A stretch of 40,098 bases of DNA from Dethiobacter sp. (GCA_018333455.1 JAGXTN010000056.1:1-40098); one strand, 5' to 3'. Counted from the stretch's first letter, positions 27,716-35,664 are shown. Translations and numbers: made by a program. The notes: generated by a model from the letters alone, not told the origin.

Positions 27716-29462
27716 TAATCGGCCGGTGCGCGTTTTACTTATTGATCTGGATAAGAAAGAAATCATGGTGGAGCAAAGAGAAGATTTAAACGGTTGGCTG
27801 GGCGGAGTGGGCGTTGCCACCTGCCTTTTAAAAGAGCACCTTTTGCCTGAGGAAGACGCTTTTTCTCCCGCTCAGCCGGTAGTGTTAGCCATTGGCCCTA
27901 TGGCCACCATCTACCCGCTTGTTACAAAGGCAGTTGCTATGTTTAAATCACCGCTGACCGGCGAACTTGGCGAAAGCTACGCCGGGCTAAGACTTGCCAT
28001 GAGCATGCGTTTTGCCGGTTACGACGCTATAGTTATAAAAGGCCGGGCGGCCGCGCCCTCTTACCTGACTGTTACGCCGCGGCAGGTGCAGTTTAACGAT
28101 GCTCGTGGTTTGTGGGGCCTTTCAACTGAAGAGAGCGGACATATTTTGCGACAGTTATCGCCTGGCAGCGGCCACCGGTCTACCTTACGTATTGGGCGAG
28201 CTGGGGAAAAACAGGTAGCTTTTGCCGGTGTTGTAGTCGATACATACCGCCATTTTGGTCGCTTGGGATTGGGGGCAGTCCTTGGAAGTAAAAATTTAAA
28301 GGCGCTCGTTATCCATGGCGACTTAAACATCCCTATAGTTAATTCGGCTAAATATAACCGAATTTATGAAAAGATTTATAGGCAAGCAGTAGAAACTGAG
28401 ATTATGGAAAAGTACCACGGACTGGGTACCACCGGTAACGTGGAGCCACTTAATGCTCTTGGCGCCCTGCCTGTACGCAACCTGCAAGCCAGTTCCTACC
28501 CGGAGGCAGTTAATTTGAGCGGGGAAACGTTTGCCAGGGAGACTTTGATTAGAAAACTATCATGTTCCGGCTGTCCAATCGGTTGTATCCATATCGGCCT
28601 CCATCGCCGTCAGTTCGCGCTAGGGCATGAACATGAATATGAGTCGTCAGCCGTTGCATATGATCACGAGTTGGTCTATGCGCTGGGGACAATGTTGGGG
28701 TTGACCGACCATCGCCATGTTTATGCGCTGATTGAAAAGGTCGAGCAGCTTGGACTGGATGCTATTTCTGCCGGTGTGGCGCTGGCTTGGGCAACGGAAG
28801 CACAGGAACAAGCGCTGATCGGTCTGCAGGAACTGCAGGTGGAGCTTTCTTTTGGCCAGACAGCGCCGTACCTGACGGCACTTGACAATCTTGTCTCTCA
28901 ACCGACGGCGTTTTATCAGGCGCTGGCCCGCGGCACCTGGTTTGCTGCAAAAGAGTACGGAGGCAGTCAATTTGCCTGTACGCTGGGGAAAAACGAGGTG
29001 GCCGGATACCATACCGGCTACGCTAATCTGATCGGACAGGCTTTTGGCGCCCGTCATTCTCATCTGGACAATGCAGGTTATGCCATTGACCAGGAGTTGC
29101 AAAATAAAACGCCTGCTGTCGCCCCTGAGGAAATTGTGGAGAGAATTATCAGGGAAGAAGAGATGCGCAATGCCTTGAATTGCCTGATTATCTGCCTTTT
29201 TGCCCGCAAGATCTATCAATTCCCCGTTGTTACGGAGGCGCTTTCAGCTTTGGGGCTATGCTGGACAGAGGAAGCGTTGCTTGCGCTGGGGAAAAAAATT
29301 TACCGCGAAAAAATGGCGCTTAAAAAAGCGATGGGTTTCCGCCCGGAAGAAATTACTATTCCTGCTCGTTTTCTTGAAACGAGTGCCATGCAGCAGCGCT
29401 TGTCGTCTGAAGTTGTGGAGAGTTTGCGCAGAGTGATGGTGGAAAAACTTGCTGCGCTTTAA
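27708..29462 (+). CDS. Aldehyde:ferredoxin oxidoreductase family (tungstopterin) enzyme
   Basis: ATG at 27708, after GGAGG in the ferredoxin gene, gives 584 residues. Pterin-binding features include GPMATIYPLVTKAVAMFKSP and GLGAVLGSKNLKALVI. The [4Fe-4S] cluster ligands are C286, C289 and C293 (CSGCPIGC) and probably C496 in LIICLF. The family oxidises aldehydes or reduces acids with ferredoxin using a tungsten bis-pterin. Length is slightly shorter than the archetypal enzymes (about 600-620). The exact substrate cannot be told from sequence. An upstream in-frame start at 27651 lies inside the ferredoxin gene and is rejected. Confidence 0.9.
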   Translation: MLDNRPVRVLLIDLDKKEIMVEQREDLNGWLGGVGVATCLLKEHLLPEEDAFSPAQPVVLAIGPMATIYPLVTKAVAMFKSPLTGELGESYAGLRLAMSMRFAGYDAIVIKGRAAAPSYLTVTPRQVQFNDARGLWGLSTEESGHILRQLSPGSGHRSTLRIGRAGEKQVAFAGVVVDTYRHFGRLGLGAVLGSKNLKALVIHGDLNIPIVNSAKYNRIYEKIYRQAVETEIMEKYHGLGTTGNVEPLNALGALPVRNLQASSYPEAVNLSGETFARETLIRKLSCSGCPIGCIHIGLHRRQFALGHEHEYESSAVAYDHELVYALGTMLGLTDHRHVYALIEKVEQLGLDAISAGVALAWATEAQEQALIGLQELQVELSFGQTAPYLTALDNLVSQPTAFYQALARGTWFAAKEYGGSQFACTLGKNEVAGYHTGYANLIGQAFGARHSHLDNAGYAIDQELQNKTPAVAPEEIVERIIREEEMRNALNCLIICLFARKIYQFPVVTEALSALGLCWTEEALLALGKKIYREKMALKKAMGFRPEEITIPARFLETSAMQQRLSSEVVESLRRVMVEKLAAL

Positions 29463-29482
29463 CTTTGCGGCTAGGTTAGCGA

Positions 29483-29512
29483 TTGACTCTCATGACAGAA
29501 TATTGTTATAAT
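29483..29512 (+). promoter_or_regulatory. Promoter of the small coiled-coil gene (extended -10)
   Basis: TTGACT (29483-29488) and TATAAT (29507-29512) are 18 bp apart, and TG at 29504-29505 makes an extended -10. It fires into the 64-residue gene 69 bp downstream, so that gene is transcribed independently of the AOR pair. Confidence 0.75.
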
Positions 29513-29580
29513 TAGAGCAGATTAACTAAGTTTCCGGCACAAAAAAGTCCGGCAAGCAAAACAATGAAAGGGTGGTAAAG

Positions 29581-29775
29581 ATGGACAAGGCAGAGAAGTT
29601 GCAAGAATTAAGAGCAAAGCTTGAAGAGCTAATGAAACGTAATCCTGCTCATTGCTCCGGGACAGAGTCTTTTATCGGTCATACCGGACATTCTATGTCT
29701 CCGGAACTTTTTCAAGAGATCGAAGACCTTGAAGAAGAAATTAAGCAGCTTGAGCGGGAGATCAAATCATCTTAG
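29581..29775 (+). CDS. Small coiled-coil protein (64 aa), unknown function
   Basis: ATG at 29581 lies 6 bp after GAAAGGGTGG; an in-frame GTG at 29572 is within that site. The product has two charged helices, residues 2-20 (KLQELRAKLEELMKR) and 41-62 (LFQEIEDLEEEIKQLEREIK), joined by a polar linker with HCSGTESF and GHTGHSM. It resembles short clostridial proteins related to the Spo0E family in size and helical pairing, but the Spo0E signature SxxxD was not seen. It has its own strong promoter and terminator. Confidence 0.75.
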   Translation: MDKAEKLQELRAKLEELMKRNPAHCSGTESFIGHTGHSMSPELFQEIEDLEEEIKQLEREIKSS

Positions 29776-29812
29776 CATGTTTCTAAAAACGTTGTCTTGA
29801 ATTGACGAGGCG

Positions 29813-29851
29813 TGAGGTTCAATCTCTTTGAGAGGTTGAACCTTCGGTTTT
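29813..29851 (+). terminator. Terminator of the small coiled-coil gene
   Basis: AGGTTCAATCTCT (29815-29827) and AGAGGTTGAACCT (29831-29843) form a 13-bp stem (one G-U pair) with a TTG loop, followed by a short T-rich tail. The stretch from 29852 to the IS edge at 29955 has no recognisable gene. Confidence 0.7.
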
Positions 29852-29954
29852 ACTCGCCAGGGTTACGTCAAAGTCGAGTAAGATATAATAACAACAAATA
29901 ATTTTAATACGCCACTGGTCTTTTCTTTTTTGATCTGCTAAAATGTAGTTAAAT

Positions 29955-29986
29955 CCTGAACTCCCTAAAATTTTAGCGTAGACAGG
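29955..29986 (+). repeat. Left terminal inverted repeat of the IS
   Basis: It begins CCTGAACTCC and ends TTTTAGCGTAGACAGG. It matches the complement of 31724-31755 at about 23 of 32 positions, with an identical inner block TTAGCGTAGACA. Confidence 0.8.
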
Positions 29987-30071
29987 AGAAAAACGTAAGA
30001 ATAATCCAATCCCCATTCAGGATAGTCGACTTTAAGCCTTTTGTAGGCTCTCTTTGTATATTATTAGCCTC

Positions 30072-30111
30072 TTGAATTCCCTTTCTGTATGCGCTATAAT
30101 TAGCGTATACA
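30072..30111 (+). promoter_or_regulatory. Transposase promoter with an operator-like palindrome over the -10 box
   Basis: TTGAAT (30072-30077) and TATAAT (30095-30100) are 17 bp apart. The -10 is the centre of the palindrome GTATGCGCTA / TAGCGTATAC (30088-30097 and 30102-30111 around it, one mismatch). The right arm with its flank, TTAGCGTATACAGG, is nearly the same as the inner part of the left IS end, TTAGCGTAGACAGG (29973-29986). Confidence 0.65.
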
Positions 30112-30123
30112 GGGGGTGTTGAG

Positions 30124-31737
30124 ATGTCCATGTCAAAATATTCGTTGATTGATGTCCCATCGGGTGACGGAGTTCATACTAAAATCGCCGGAGCCAAGGG
30201 CGAGAAGTACGTCTACAAGTACACGCATTACTTTCGCAACGCAGAAGGCAAGCCTCGCAACAGGGCTATACTGATCGGTAAGATTGATGTCAAAACCGGC
30301 AAGATGGCGCCGAACAGCAACTACTACGAATTATTCAAGATAGTTCCAGGAATGCCTGACACTGCCGTATGGGACTATGGGTACTCGTACTTGGCACTCA
30401 AATGTTGCAAGGACATGGGGTTGAGTGCCTGCCTGAATGAGGTGTTCGGCGGTCAGGCCATGGACATAATTGCTTCGGCCGCTTACATAGTTCGAGAGGG
30501 CAGTTCCATGGATGCCATAGACGATTGGCTTGAGCGGACATTGGTGCCCGGCTACTTTAAATCTCTGAATTCACAGAGCACTAGCAGACTTTTTGAGTCG
30601 ATATCTCCATCTAAGACCCATGAGTTTTTTAAAAAATGGGTTACCGTGGCGCGAACGGGCGAAAACGTTTGCTATGATGTCACTTCAATATCATCGTATT
30701 CGCGGACAATGACGGACGTCGAGTATGGTTACAATCGCGACGGCGAGGATCTCCCACAGTTCAACATCGGTATGTTCTGCGATGAAAGCAGCAAGCTCCC
30801 GCTTTATTTCAACCGTTACAACGGCAGCCTCACAGACAAGACGAACCTGTCATATGTTCTTGAAAATGCCAGGGCGGTAGGCTTGAAAGACATAAAGTTT
30901 GTAGTGGACGGAGGCTTTATAAGCGAAGAGTGCATCCGCAATCTCAGCACTCACAGTAAAGCGTTCACCATAGGCATACCGGCATATCTGGATATTGCGG
31001 TCGAAATGTTAAAGTCTCATTCCCAAGGCATTGAAAAGTATGCGAACAAGCTCTCCGACAAGGACATTTATTGTGTTGACAAGTATTTTGAATATCATGG
31101 CGCAAGCGGTAGACTGATGCTGTTTTACGATCCGATGAACCATGCCCAGTTGTGCAATGAAATGTCCGAACGCATACGCTCACTTAGTGCCGAACTTTCA
31201 GGCCTGAAACGCTACCCTGCGAGTAGGCTGAAACGATATACGCAATATTTCAGAATCACCAAACACGCAGACGATAGCGGTTTTGATTTTGCTGTTGATG
31301 CTGACAAGGTCGACCTGTCGCGTCAGTACAAAGGGTTTTTCCTGATATTTTCGACTGATAATGGAATCAGCCACGACGACGTACTTTACCATTATCGCGC
31401 CAAAGATGCCGCAGAGAAGCTGTTCGCCCAACTCAAAGTTGATATGCAAGGCGCACGAATCCGCACACATAACGAGCAAACTACTAATGGCAAAGCTTTT
31501 GTGCTGTTCATCGCACTCGTAATCAGAACCTACATCATGGGCAAACTCAAAAAGCACCTTGCTGAAAAGTCGACCTCGCTCAAAAAGGTTTTCAACCAAC
31601 TGACAAATATTACCGTGATTACAACAGACGGCAAGGCAAGATTCACCAAGGCTCTTACAAAGGAACAAAAATCGATTCTTTCTGCCTTCAATGCGACCGA
31701 TGACATCTTAAAATCTGCCGAAACTTGTCTACGCTAA
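30124..31737 (+). CDS. IS1634-family DDE transposase
   Basis: The 537-residue protein is intact. Likely catalytic residues are D185 (CYDVTSIS), D262 (FVVDGGFISEE) and E431 in YHYRAKDAAEKLFAQLK, which fits the Y-(2)-R-(3)-E-(6)-K signature of the IS4 superfamily. The N-terminal 90 residues resemble the IS1634 group (ATP/DNA-binding extension). ATG at 30124 or 30130 follows AGGGGG. The final codons and the TAA lie inside the right terminal repeat. Codon use and context fit recent acquisition. Confidence 0.88.
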   Translation: MSMSKYSLIDVPSGDGVHTKIAGAKGEKYVYKYTHYFRNAEGKPRNRAILIGKIDVKTGKMAPNSNYYELFKIVPGMPDTAVWDYGYSYLALKCCKDMGLSACLNEVFGGQAMDIIASAAYIVREGSSMDAIDDWLERTLVPGYFKSLNSQSTSRLFESISPSKTHEFFKKWVTVARTGENVCYDVTSISSYSRTMTDVEYGYNRDGEDLPQFNIGMFCDESSKLPLYFNRYNGSLTDKTNLSYVLENARAVGLKDIKFVVDGGFISEECIRNLSTHSKAFTIGIPAYLDIAVEMLKSHSQGIEKYANKLSDKDIYCVDKYFEYHGASGRLMLFYDPMNHAQLCNEMSERIRSLSAELSGLKRYPASRLKRYTQYFRITKHADDSGFDFAVDADKVDLSRQYKGFFLIFSTDNGISHDDVLYHYRAKDAAEKLFAQLKVDMQGARIRTHNEQTTNGKAFVLFIALVIRTYIMGKLKKHLAEKSTSLKKVFNQLTNITVITTDGKARFTKALTKEQKSILSAFNATDDILKSAETCLR

Positions 31738-31755
31738 TTTAATGCGGAATTCAGG
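31724..31755 (-). repeat. Right terminal inverted repeat of the IS
   Basis: On the plus strand it runs from CTTGTCTACGCTAA to GGAATTCAGG. It contains the transposase stop codon and supplies the TGA that now ends the truncated mrpD frame. Confidence 0.8.
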
Positions 31756-32536
31756 TTACCACAAGACCGGAAAGGATGGCGCTGGAAGGTGTTGGGGCTG
31801 AGGAATGAGCATCAGGTAACCAGACATGAAGCGGGAAAAGAGCTGCCTTAATGCCAAACCCGACCAGAAAGAAACTGAGCACTGTCCAGACGAGATGCGG
31901 GTATTGCGGGTAAACCTGTTTAAATTCCCTAGCCACAAAAGCAATGTTCAGGTTGCCTGTAACCATGTAAAGTAACGCTATGCCCATGAGCACAAAACCC
32001 GAGCCAACAGTTGCAAGCAGAAGATATTTAAACGCCGCTTCGGTAGCCTCTCGCCCTCCTTTGGCTAAAACAAGGGCACAAGCCGAAATGCCCACAACCT
32101 CAATGAACACATACATATTAAAAAGATCGTTAGTGATCACCATCCCCTTCATAGATGCAACCAGCAGCAAAAAAGTGGTATAATACCAGCCTATGCCGGC
32201 TTCAGGCACTTCCCATTCAAGGGCAGAGGTACTGTAGAAAATAGTGATTAACGCAATAAAGCTGATCACTGCCAACATAAAGGTGGAAAGGGGTTCAATC
32301 AGAACTTCAATCCCCCAAGGAGCCGGCCAACCGCCCACTGCGTATGACAACACTCTTCCTTCCAGTGTCAGTCTGACAAAATTTAAACTAACAAACAGCG
32401 CAATGAACAGGACAGTCAAAGCAGCAGCGCCGCAGAGTTGAGGACGAAAATGAAAAATGGCGGGCATTAGCAAAGCAGCCATCAGGACAAAAAGCACAAG
32501 CAGCGGAGGATGCGCCTCCCAGATAGTAAACATCAC
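31751..32536 (-). pseudogene. mrpD: Mrp antiporter subunit D, 3'-truncated by the IS
   Basis: The remaining 261 residues correspond to roughly the first half of MrpD/MnhD (normally about 490-500). Several hydrophobic helices and the conserved proton-channel regions are visible: FNMYVFIEVVGISACALVLAKGG and LFPLHVWLPDAHSSAPTPSSAILSGLVV. The frame ends with Thr and a stop contributed by the IS at 31751-31753. The start overlaps mrpC by 4 bp. Homologous to complex I NuoM/NuoN. Without the C-terminal half the antiporter subunit should not work. Confidence 0.9.
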
Positions 32537-32907
32537 TGGCGGCTCCTTATCTCCAAGATTTCATTAACTTCAATAGTGCCATAGTAATCATTGATTTTTA
32601 TTACTATACTTAAGGCAAATGCAGTTACGCTCAAAGAGACGACAATCCCGGTAAGGACTAGGGCGGCCGGCAGCGGATTAACATAAAGCTGTTCTGGCGT
32701 AAGTTCAACTGCCTGAAGTGGTGCAATCCCACCCCGAATATTGCCAGAAGAAATTAGCAAAAGGAAAATGGCATTGATCATAATATTGATGCCAATAATT
32801 TTTTTCATTAAATTAGCTCGTGATAAAATAGCATAAATTCCAATACAGAAAAGGACCATCGCTACAAAATATGGGTAATTTGCCATAACTCTGAAGAAGA
32901 TATCCAC
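32533..32907 (-). CDS. mrpC: Mrp Na+/H+ antiporter subunit C
   Basis: The 124-residue NuoK-like subunit has three transmembrane helices; GIYAILSRANLMKKIIGINIMINAIFLLL (in part) and NPLPAALVLTGIVVSLSVTA are family motifs. The GTG start at 32907 lies 4 bp after the mrpB stop, behind GGAGGAGG. The C-terminal tail after residue 105 is charged and cytoplasmic. Its function is doubtful now that the operon is cut. Confidence 0.92.
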   Translation of the reverse strand: MDIFFRVMANYPYFVAMVLFCIGIYAILSRANLMKKIIGINIMINAIFLLLISSGNIRGGIAPLQAVELTPEQLYVNPLPAALVLTGIVVSLSVTAFALSIVIKINDYYGTIEVNEILEIRSRQ

Positions 32908-32911
32908 CTGC

Positions 32912-33241
32912 TCACACCTCCTCCACGATGCTCGAAAAGATCGCCAACATCACGAGTGCCACCAACAAACCAATGACAAACTTAAATACCTGCCCAATTA
33001 ATAGTTCGACAAAGACAGTAAGAAACAAAACAAGACCGACTACCATGACTAAATCGTGGGGCACACGTTTTTGCCCCTCACTAATGCCAAAAACGAGAGA
33101 ATACAAGACAAAGCCTATCCCCAAAACCATTCCACCGGCGAAACCGCCGCCAATGTGTCCGCTAAGAATAACATAAAGACCATAAATCTGCATAAACGGA
33201 ATCAGAAAGCAAGAAACAACACGAAGAAGAGCGTCAGTCAA
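32912..33241 (-). CDS. mrpB: Mrp Na+/H+ antiporter subunit B (MnhB domain)
   Basis: The 109-residue protein has the MnhB motif LYVILSGHIGGGFAGGMVLG and three or four membrane helices. TTG at 33241 follows GGGAGG with good spacing. It is shorter than canonical MrpB (about 140), lacking the N-terminal helix of some homologues. No mrpA lies upstream, so this is a partial or rearranged group of Mrp genes; the missing subunits may have been lost at the IS or encoded elsewhere. Confidence 0.88.
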   Translation of the reverse strand: MTDALLRVVSCFLIPFMQIYGLYVILSGHIGGGFAGGMVLGIGFVLYSLVFGISEGQKRVPHDLVMVVGLVLFLTVFVELLIGQVFKFVIGLLVALVMLAIFSSIVEEV

Positions 33242-33263
33242 ACTACGGCACCTCCCACGGTAA

Positions 33264-33279
33264 TGTGAGATTTTTCACA
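33264..33279. promoter_or_regulatory. CRP/FNR-type operator ahead of mrpBCD
   Basis: TGTGA-GATTTT-TCACA matches the CRP/FNR-family consensus TGTGA-N6-TCACA exactly, and the palindrome extends one base on each side (ATGTGA...TCACAT). It lies 23 bp before the mrpB start codon, close to a TATATA-like -10 on the minus strand (about 33280-33285), a position that would suit repression. The identity of the regulator is unknown. Confidence 0.55.
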
Positions 33280-33280
33280 T

Positions 33281-33502
33281 ATATAGCCTACACGACAAAC
33301 TCCTCCCCAATACGGTTAGTATCAAGAAGGAGCCTCACCCAAAAAGTATGTTTTTCTGCGCTGACAAGGGTGTGCAATCTCTTCAGCAAAGCTTGCTTCA
33401 GCTACTCCCCTTGTACACTCTATTCGCAAAGAACAATAAAATCCCTGCTTATTGACCAGACATTTTGTTGTTGTTCTAAACACTGGAATAATTTTGTCTT
33501 GT
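33281..33502. other. Gene-free stretch between mrpB and the flavoprotein gene
   Basis: No convincing gene or RNA class is seen in these 222 bases. The stretch is AT-rich, with an imperfect palindrome around 33383-33403 (CTTCAGCAAAGCTTGCTTCAG). It must contain the mrp promoter, whose -35 I could not place with confidence, and the end of the flavoprotein transcript. Confidence 0.5.
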
Positions 33503-34141
33503 TTATTGCTCTCTTTCCTTAGGCAGTTTTTGCGCCAGCCTAACCATCTGCCGCCCTAACGCCCGGCTGGAAATCATGGCTGCTTCATCGAGTGAAACGT
33601 TTTTAAAAAAGCTCATTTTGCCTTGGGAAAAAGCCGAAAACATGCTCCCCATCGCTCCGCCATTTACAAGGGCATCTTGTGCGCCGCGGTCAGAGGCCAC
33701 CACCATCCCCTGCCCTAGCAGATAAGTATGTAAAATGGCTAAGGCCAGTTCCTGCCCACCGTTGCGCAGCCCGGCATGAACTACAGCGCCACCTACTTTA
33801 CCGTCAAGCGCATTTTGCACCAGATGGAGCGGTCGGCTCCTGTCAATAAAATCTTTAAGGCGACCTGTAACATTGGCGAAATAGACAGGCGAACCAAAAA
33901 CGATACCATCAGCCGCCACCAGTTTTGCAGACAACTCGGCCATGTCGTCATCTTGAATAGTACATTCGGCTTTAGACAGGCACTTGTTGCAGGCGATACA
34001 CTCTTTAATCTGGTAATCCATTAACTCCAACAGTTCTGTTTCCGCTCCCAGCTCTGCCGCTCCGTCCAAGACGGCCTTCAACATTTCCGCCGTGTTTTTC
34101 CCTTTTCTGTGGCTGCCATTCACGGCAAGCACTTTCACCAT
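33503..34141 (-). CDS. Flavodoxin-fold iron-sulfur flavoprotein (NADPH-dependent FMN reductase family)
   Basis: The 212-residue protein begins VLAVNGSHRKGKNTAEML, the FMN phosphate loop, followed by ECIACNKCLSKAEC (about 47-60), the compact cysteine motif of archaeal and clostridial iron-sulfur flavoproteins, and FGSPVYFANVTGRLKDFIDR. It probably transfers electrons from ferredoxin to small acceptors or detoxifies oxygen or quinones. ATG at 34141 follows GAGGAGG inside the preceding gene and overlaps its stop by 1 bp (TAATG). Confidence 0.88.
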   Translation of the reverse strand: MVKVLAVNGSHRKGKNTAEMLKAVLDGAAELGAETELLELMDYQIKECIACNKCLSKAECTIQDDDMAELSAKLVAADGIVFGSPVYFANVTGRLKDFIDRSRPLHLVQNALDGKVGGAVVHAGLRNGGQELALAILHTYLLGQGMVVASDRGAQDALVNGGAMGSMFSAFSQGKMSFFKNVSLDEAAMISSRALGRQMVRLAQKLPKEREQ

Positions 34142-35379
34142 TATCTCATCCTCCTCAACTTTCTGCTCTTATAGTTTTCTGACCAGAAGACGGAATCCCC
34201 GTTCTTGAGCCGCAGCTTTTTCCTTCCATTGCGTCGCCGATAAAGTTTGCGGATGCGCAGTCCACCCAGAACTGCAAGCAAAAGCAGAAGCCAGAAGCGC
34301 CCGGTGGTAGGCGCTGCCCGCGTCACATCATTTGCTGCTATCAGCGGGACGCTGCCTACCTGCTCCCCCGCCACTAAAATTACTGCCTCGCCAAGGATAT
34401 CCCCTTTCTGAATCGGTGCAGGCCTACCATCTTCCACTTTCAATTCTAAAGCGACGTCCACCGTCTCCTGAGGACGAGTAATTTCAAAGCTGTTTGCCGC
34501 CTGTAACGAAACGGTCTCACCAAAACGAACCGGGACGGTAGCCAAGACCTCTCCAGCAATTACTGGAAAAATGGCGGTGAAATTCTCAAAGCCATAATCC
34601 AACAAAGCCACTGTGTCTGCCCAGAGCTGGGCACCGTTAGCTTGCAGAACGACAGCAATCAATTCCAGCCCATCCCGCTCCGCCGCGCCCACAAATGTCT
34701 GCTGCGCCGCCACAGTGTAGCCGCTCTTAATCCCAAGCATCCCTTCGTAGCTGCGCATCAGTGGGATGCGGTTCACAATAATACGGGGGATTCCATCCGG
34801 CCAGGGAATGCTGTGGCGCTTGGCAGCAGCAATTTCTCGAAAACGAGGATTCATCATCGCCGAACGGGCGATCATCGCCAAATCATAAGCTGTCGTCACA
34901 TGCTCTTCGTCAGGAAGTCCGTGAGGGTTTGTAAAATAGCTATTTCTGGCACCCATTTGTTTCGCCCTGAGATTCATAATGGCCGCAAAAGTTTCTACGC
35001 TACCACCCACATGCTCTGCCGCCACTACCGAGCCGTCATTAGCTGACTGATGCATCAGTCCATACAGCAAATCTTCCACCCGGATTTCTTGACCCTCCGC
35101 CAAGGAAAGCGATGCTCCCTCGGCTGTGGTAGCCAGCCGGCTGGTTAGAGCAATTTCATCCTCTACAGCATTTTCCAACAGCAACAACGTGGTAAGAATC
35201 TTAGTGGTGCTGGCCGGGTACTTTATCTCATGCGCATTTTTTTCCCACAGCACTTCGCCTGTTCTACTATTGATCAGAATCGCTGCTGGCGCTTGGATTT
35301 CAGGATTAGCGTGCACAGAAGCGGAGAATAAAAAAACACACAACAAAACGGCTGCAAAAATTCTTTTTTTTGCTGGCAA
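34141..35379 (-). CDS. D-alanyl-D-alanine carboxypeptidase (S11, DacF/DacA type)
   Basis: The 412-residue exported enzyme trims pentapeptide side chains of peptidoglycan. It has a signal peptide (FAAVLLCVFLFSASVHA), catalytic SxxK in PASTTK (about residue 56), SxN in SANDGS (about 113) and KSG in GIKSGYT (about 217). A C-terminal beta domain (about 270-345) and a transmembrane segment (LLLLLAVLGG) with an unusually basic tail follow. The start is TTG at 35379. In sporulating Firmicutes such enzymes shape the spore cortex or cell wall. Confidence 0.92.
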   Translation of the reverse strand: MPAKKRIFAAVLLCVFLFSASVHANPEIQAPAAILINSRTGEVLWEKNAHEIKYPASTTKILTTLLLLENAVEDEIALTSRLATTAEGASLSLAEGQEIRVEDLLYGLMHQSANDGSVVAAEHVGGSVETFAAIMNLRAKQMGARNSYFTNPHGLPDEEHVTTAYDLAMIARSAMMNPRFREIAAAKRHSIPWPDGIPRIIVNRIPLMRSYEGMLGIKSGYTVAAQQTFVGAAERDGLELIAVVLQANGAQLWADTVALLDYGFENFTAIFPVIAGEVLATVPVRFGETVSLQAANSFEITRPQETVDVALELKVEDGRPAPIQKGDILGEAVILVAGEQVGSVPLIAANDVTRAAPTTGRFWLLLLLAVLGGLRIRKLYRRRNGRKKLRLKNGDSVFWSENYKSRKLRRMR

Positions 35380-35451
35380 GAAAATCCACTTCCTGTCTAG
35401 TTGTCTAAATAGGCAAATAGGACCATAGGCCCTATCCTCCGGCTAACGATG

Positions 35452-35601
35452 TCAAGGCGCTTCTGTTTTCGATGGCACGGAAATCTGCCCCTCGACATGA
35501 GAGATGTCTTCTTCACAATGAGGGCAAAGCCATTTTACGGTTGGCGAGTCCGCGGCTGAATAAGATATCTTTTCACAGTACGGACAAATCTTATAGGGCA
35601 T
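35452..35601 (-). CDS. Small zinc-ribbon protein (49 aa)
   Basis: ATG at 35601 follows AGAGGGGGG, and the frame ends at TGA 35452-35454. CPYC (6-9) and CPHC (27-30) form a four-cysteine zinc ribbon with the body PTVKWL between; the remainder is acidic and then polar. It lies between coaX and the carboxypeptidase on the same strand, with 63 bp to coaX and 72 bp to the carboxypeptidase start. Function unknown; comparable in size to the 8190-8327 protein but not clearly homologous. Confidence 0.7.
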   Translation of the reverse strand: MPYKICPYCEKISYSAADSPTVKWLCPHCEEDISHVEGQISVPSKTEAP

Positions 35602-35664
35602 AAGAGTCCCCCCTCTATTTCTTCCTCCCGATATATTCGAGGAAAAAACAAAATACCCTTTTTT

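Larger units (their letters stand above)
29955..31755 (+). mobile_element. IS1634-like (IS4-superfamily) insertion sequence, complete, about 1.8 kb
   Basis: Terminal inverted repeats of about 32 bp begin CCTGAA at 29955 and end TTCAGG at 31755, enclosing one intact transposase gene. The flanks (TTAAAT on the left, TTACCA on the right) do not form a convincing target duplication. The right end sits inside mrpD, and the left flank does not continue mrpD, so the insertion was followed by deletion or rearrangement, or arose by recombination between two copies. Confidence 0.85.

Noticed and set aside
29819-30016. A 65-codon open frame on the minus strand across the left IS edge, considered as the missing end of mrpD or a relic gene.
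   Set aside because: It spans the IS boundary and a terminator, has no ribosome binding site, and shows no membrane helices or MrpD motif. It is probably chance.
33383-33403. Near-palindrome around CTTCAGCAAAGCTTGCTTCAG as an operator.
   Set aside because: The symmetry is imperfect, it matches no known operator, and it is not placed next to an identifiable promoter.
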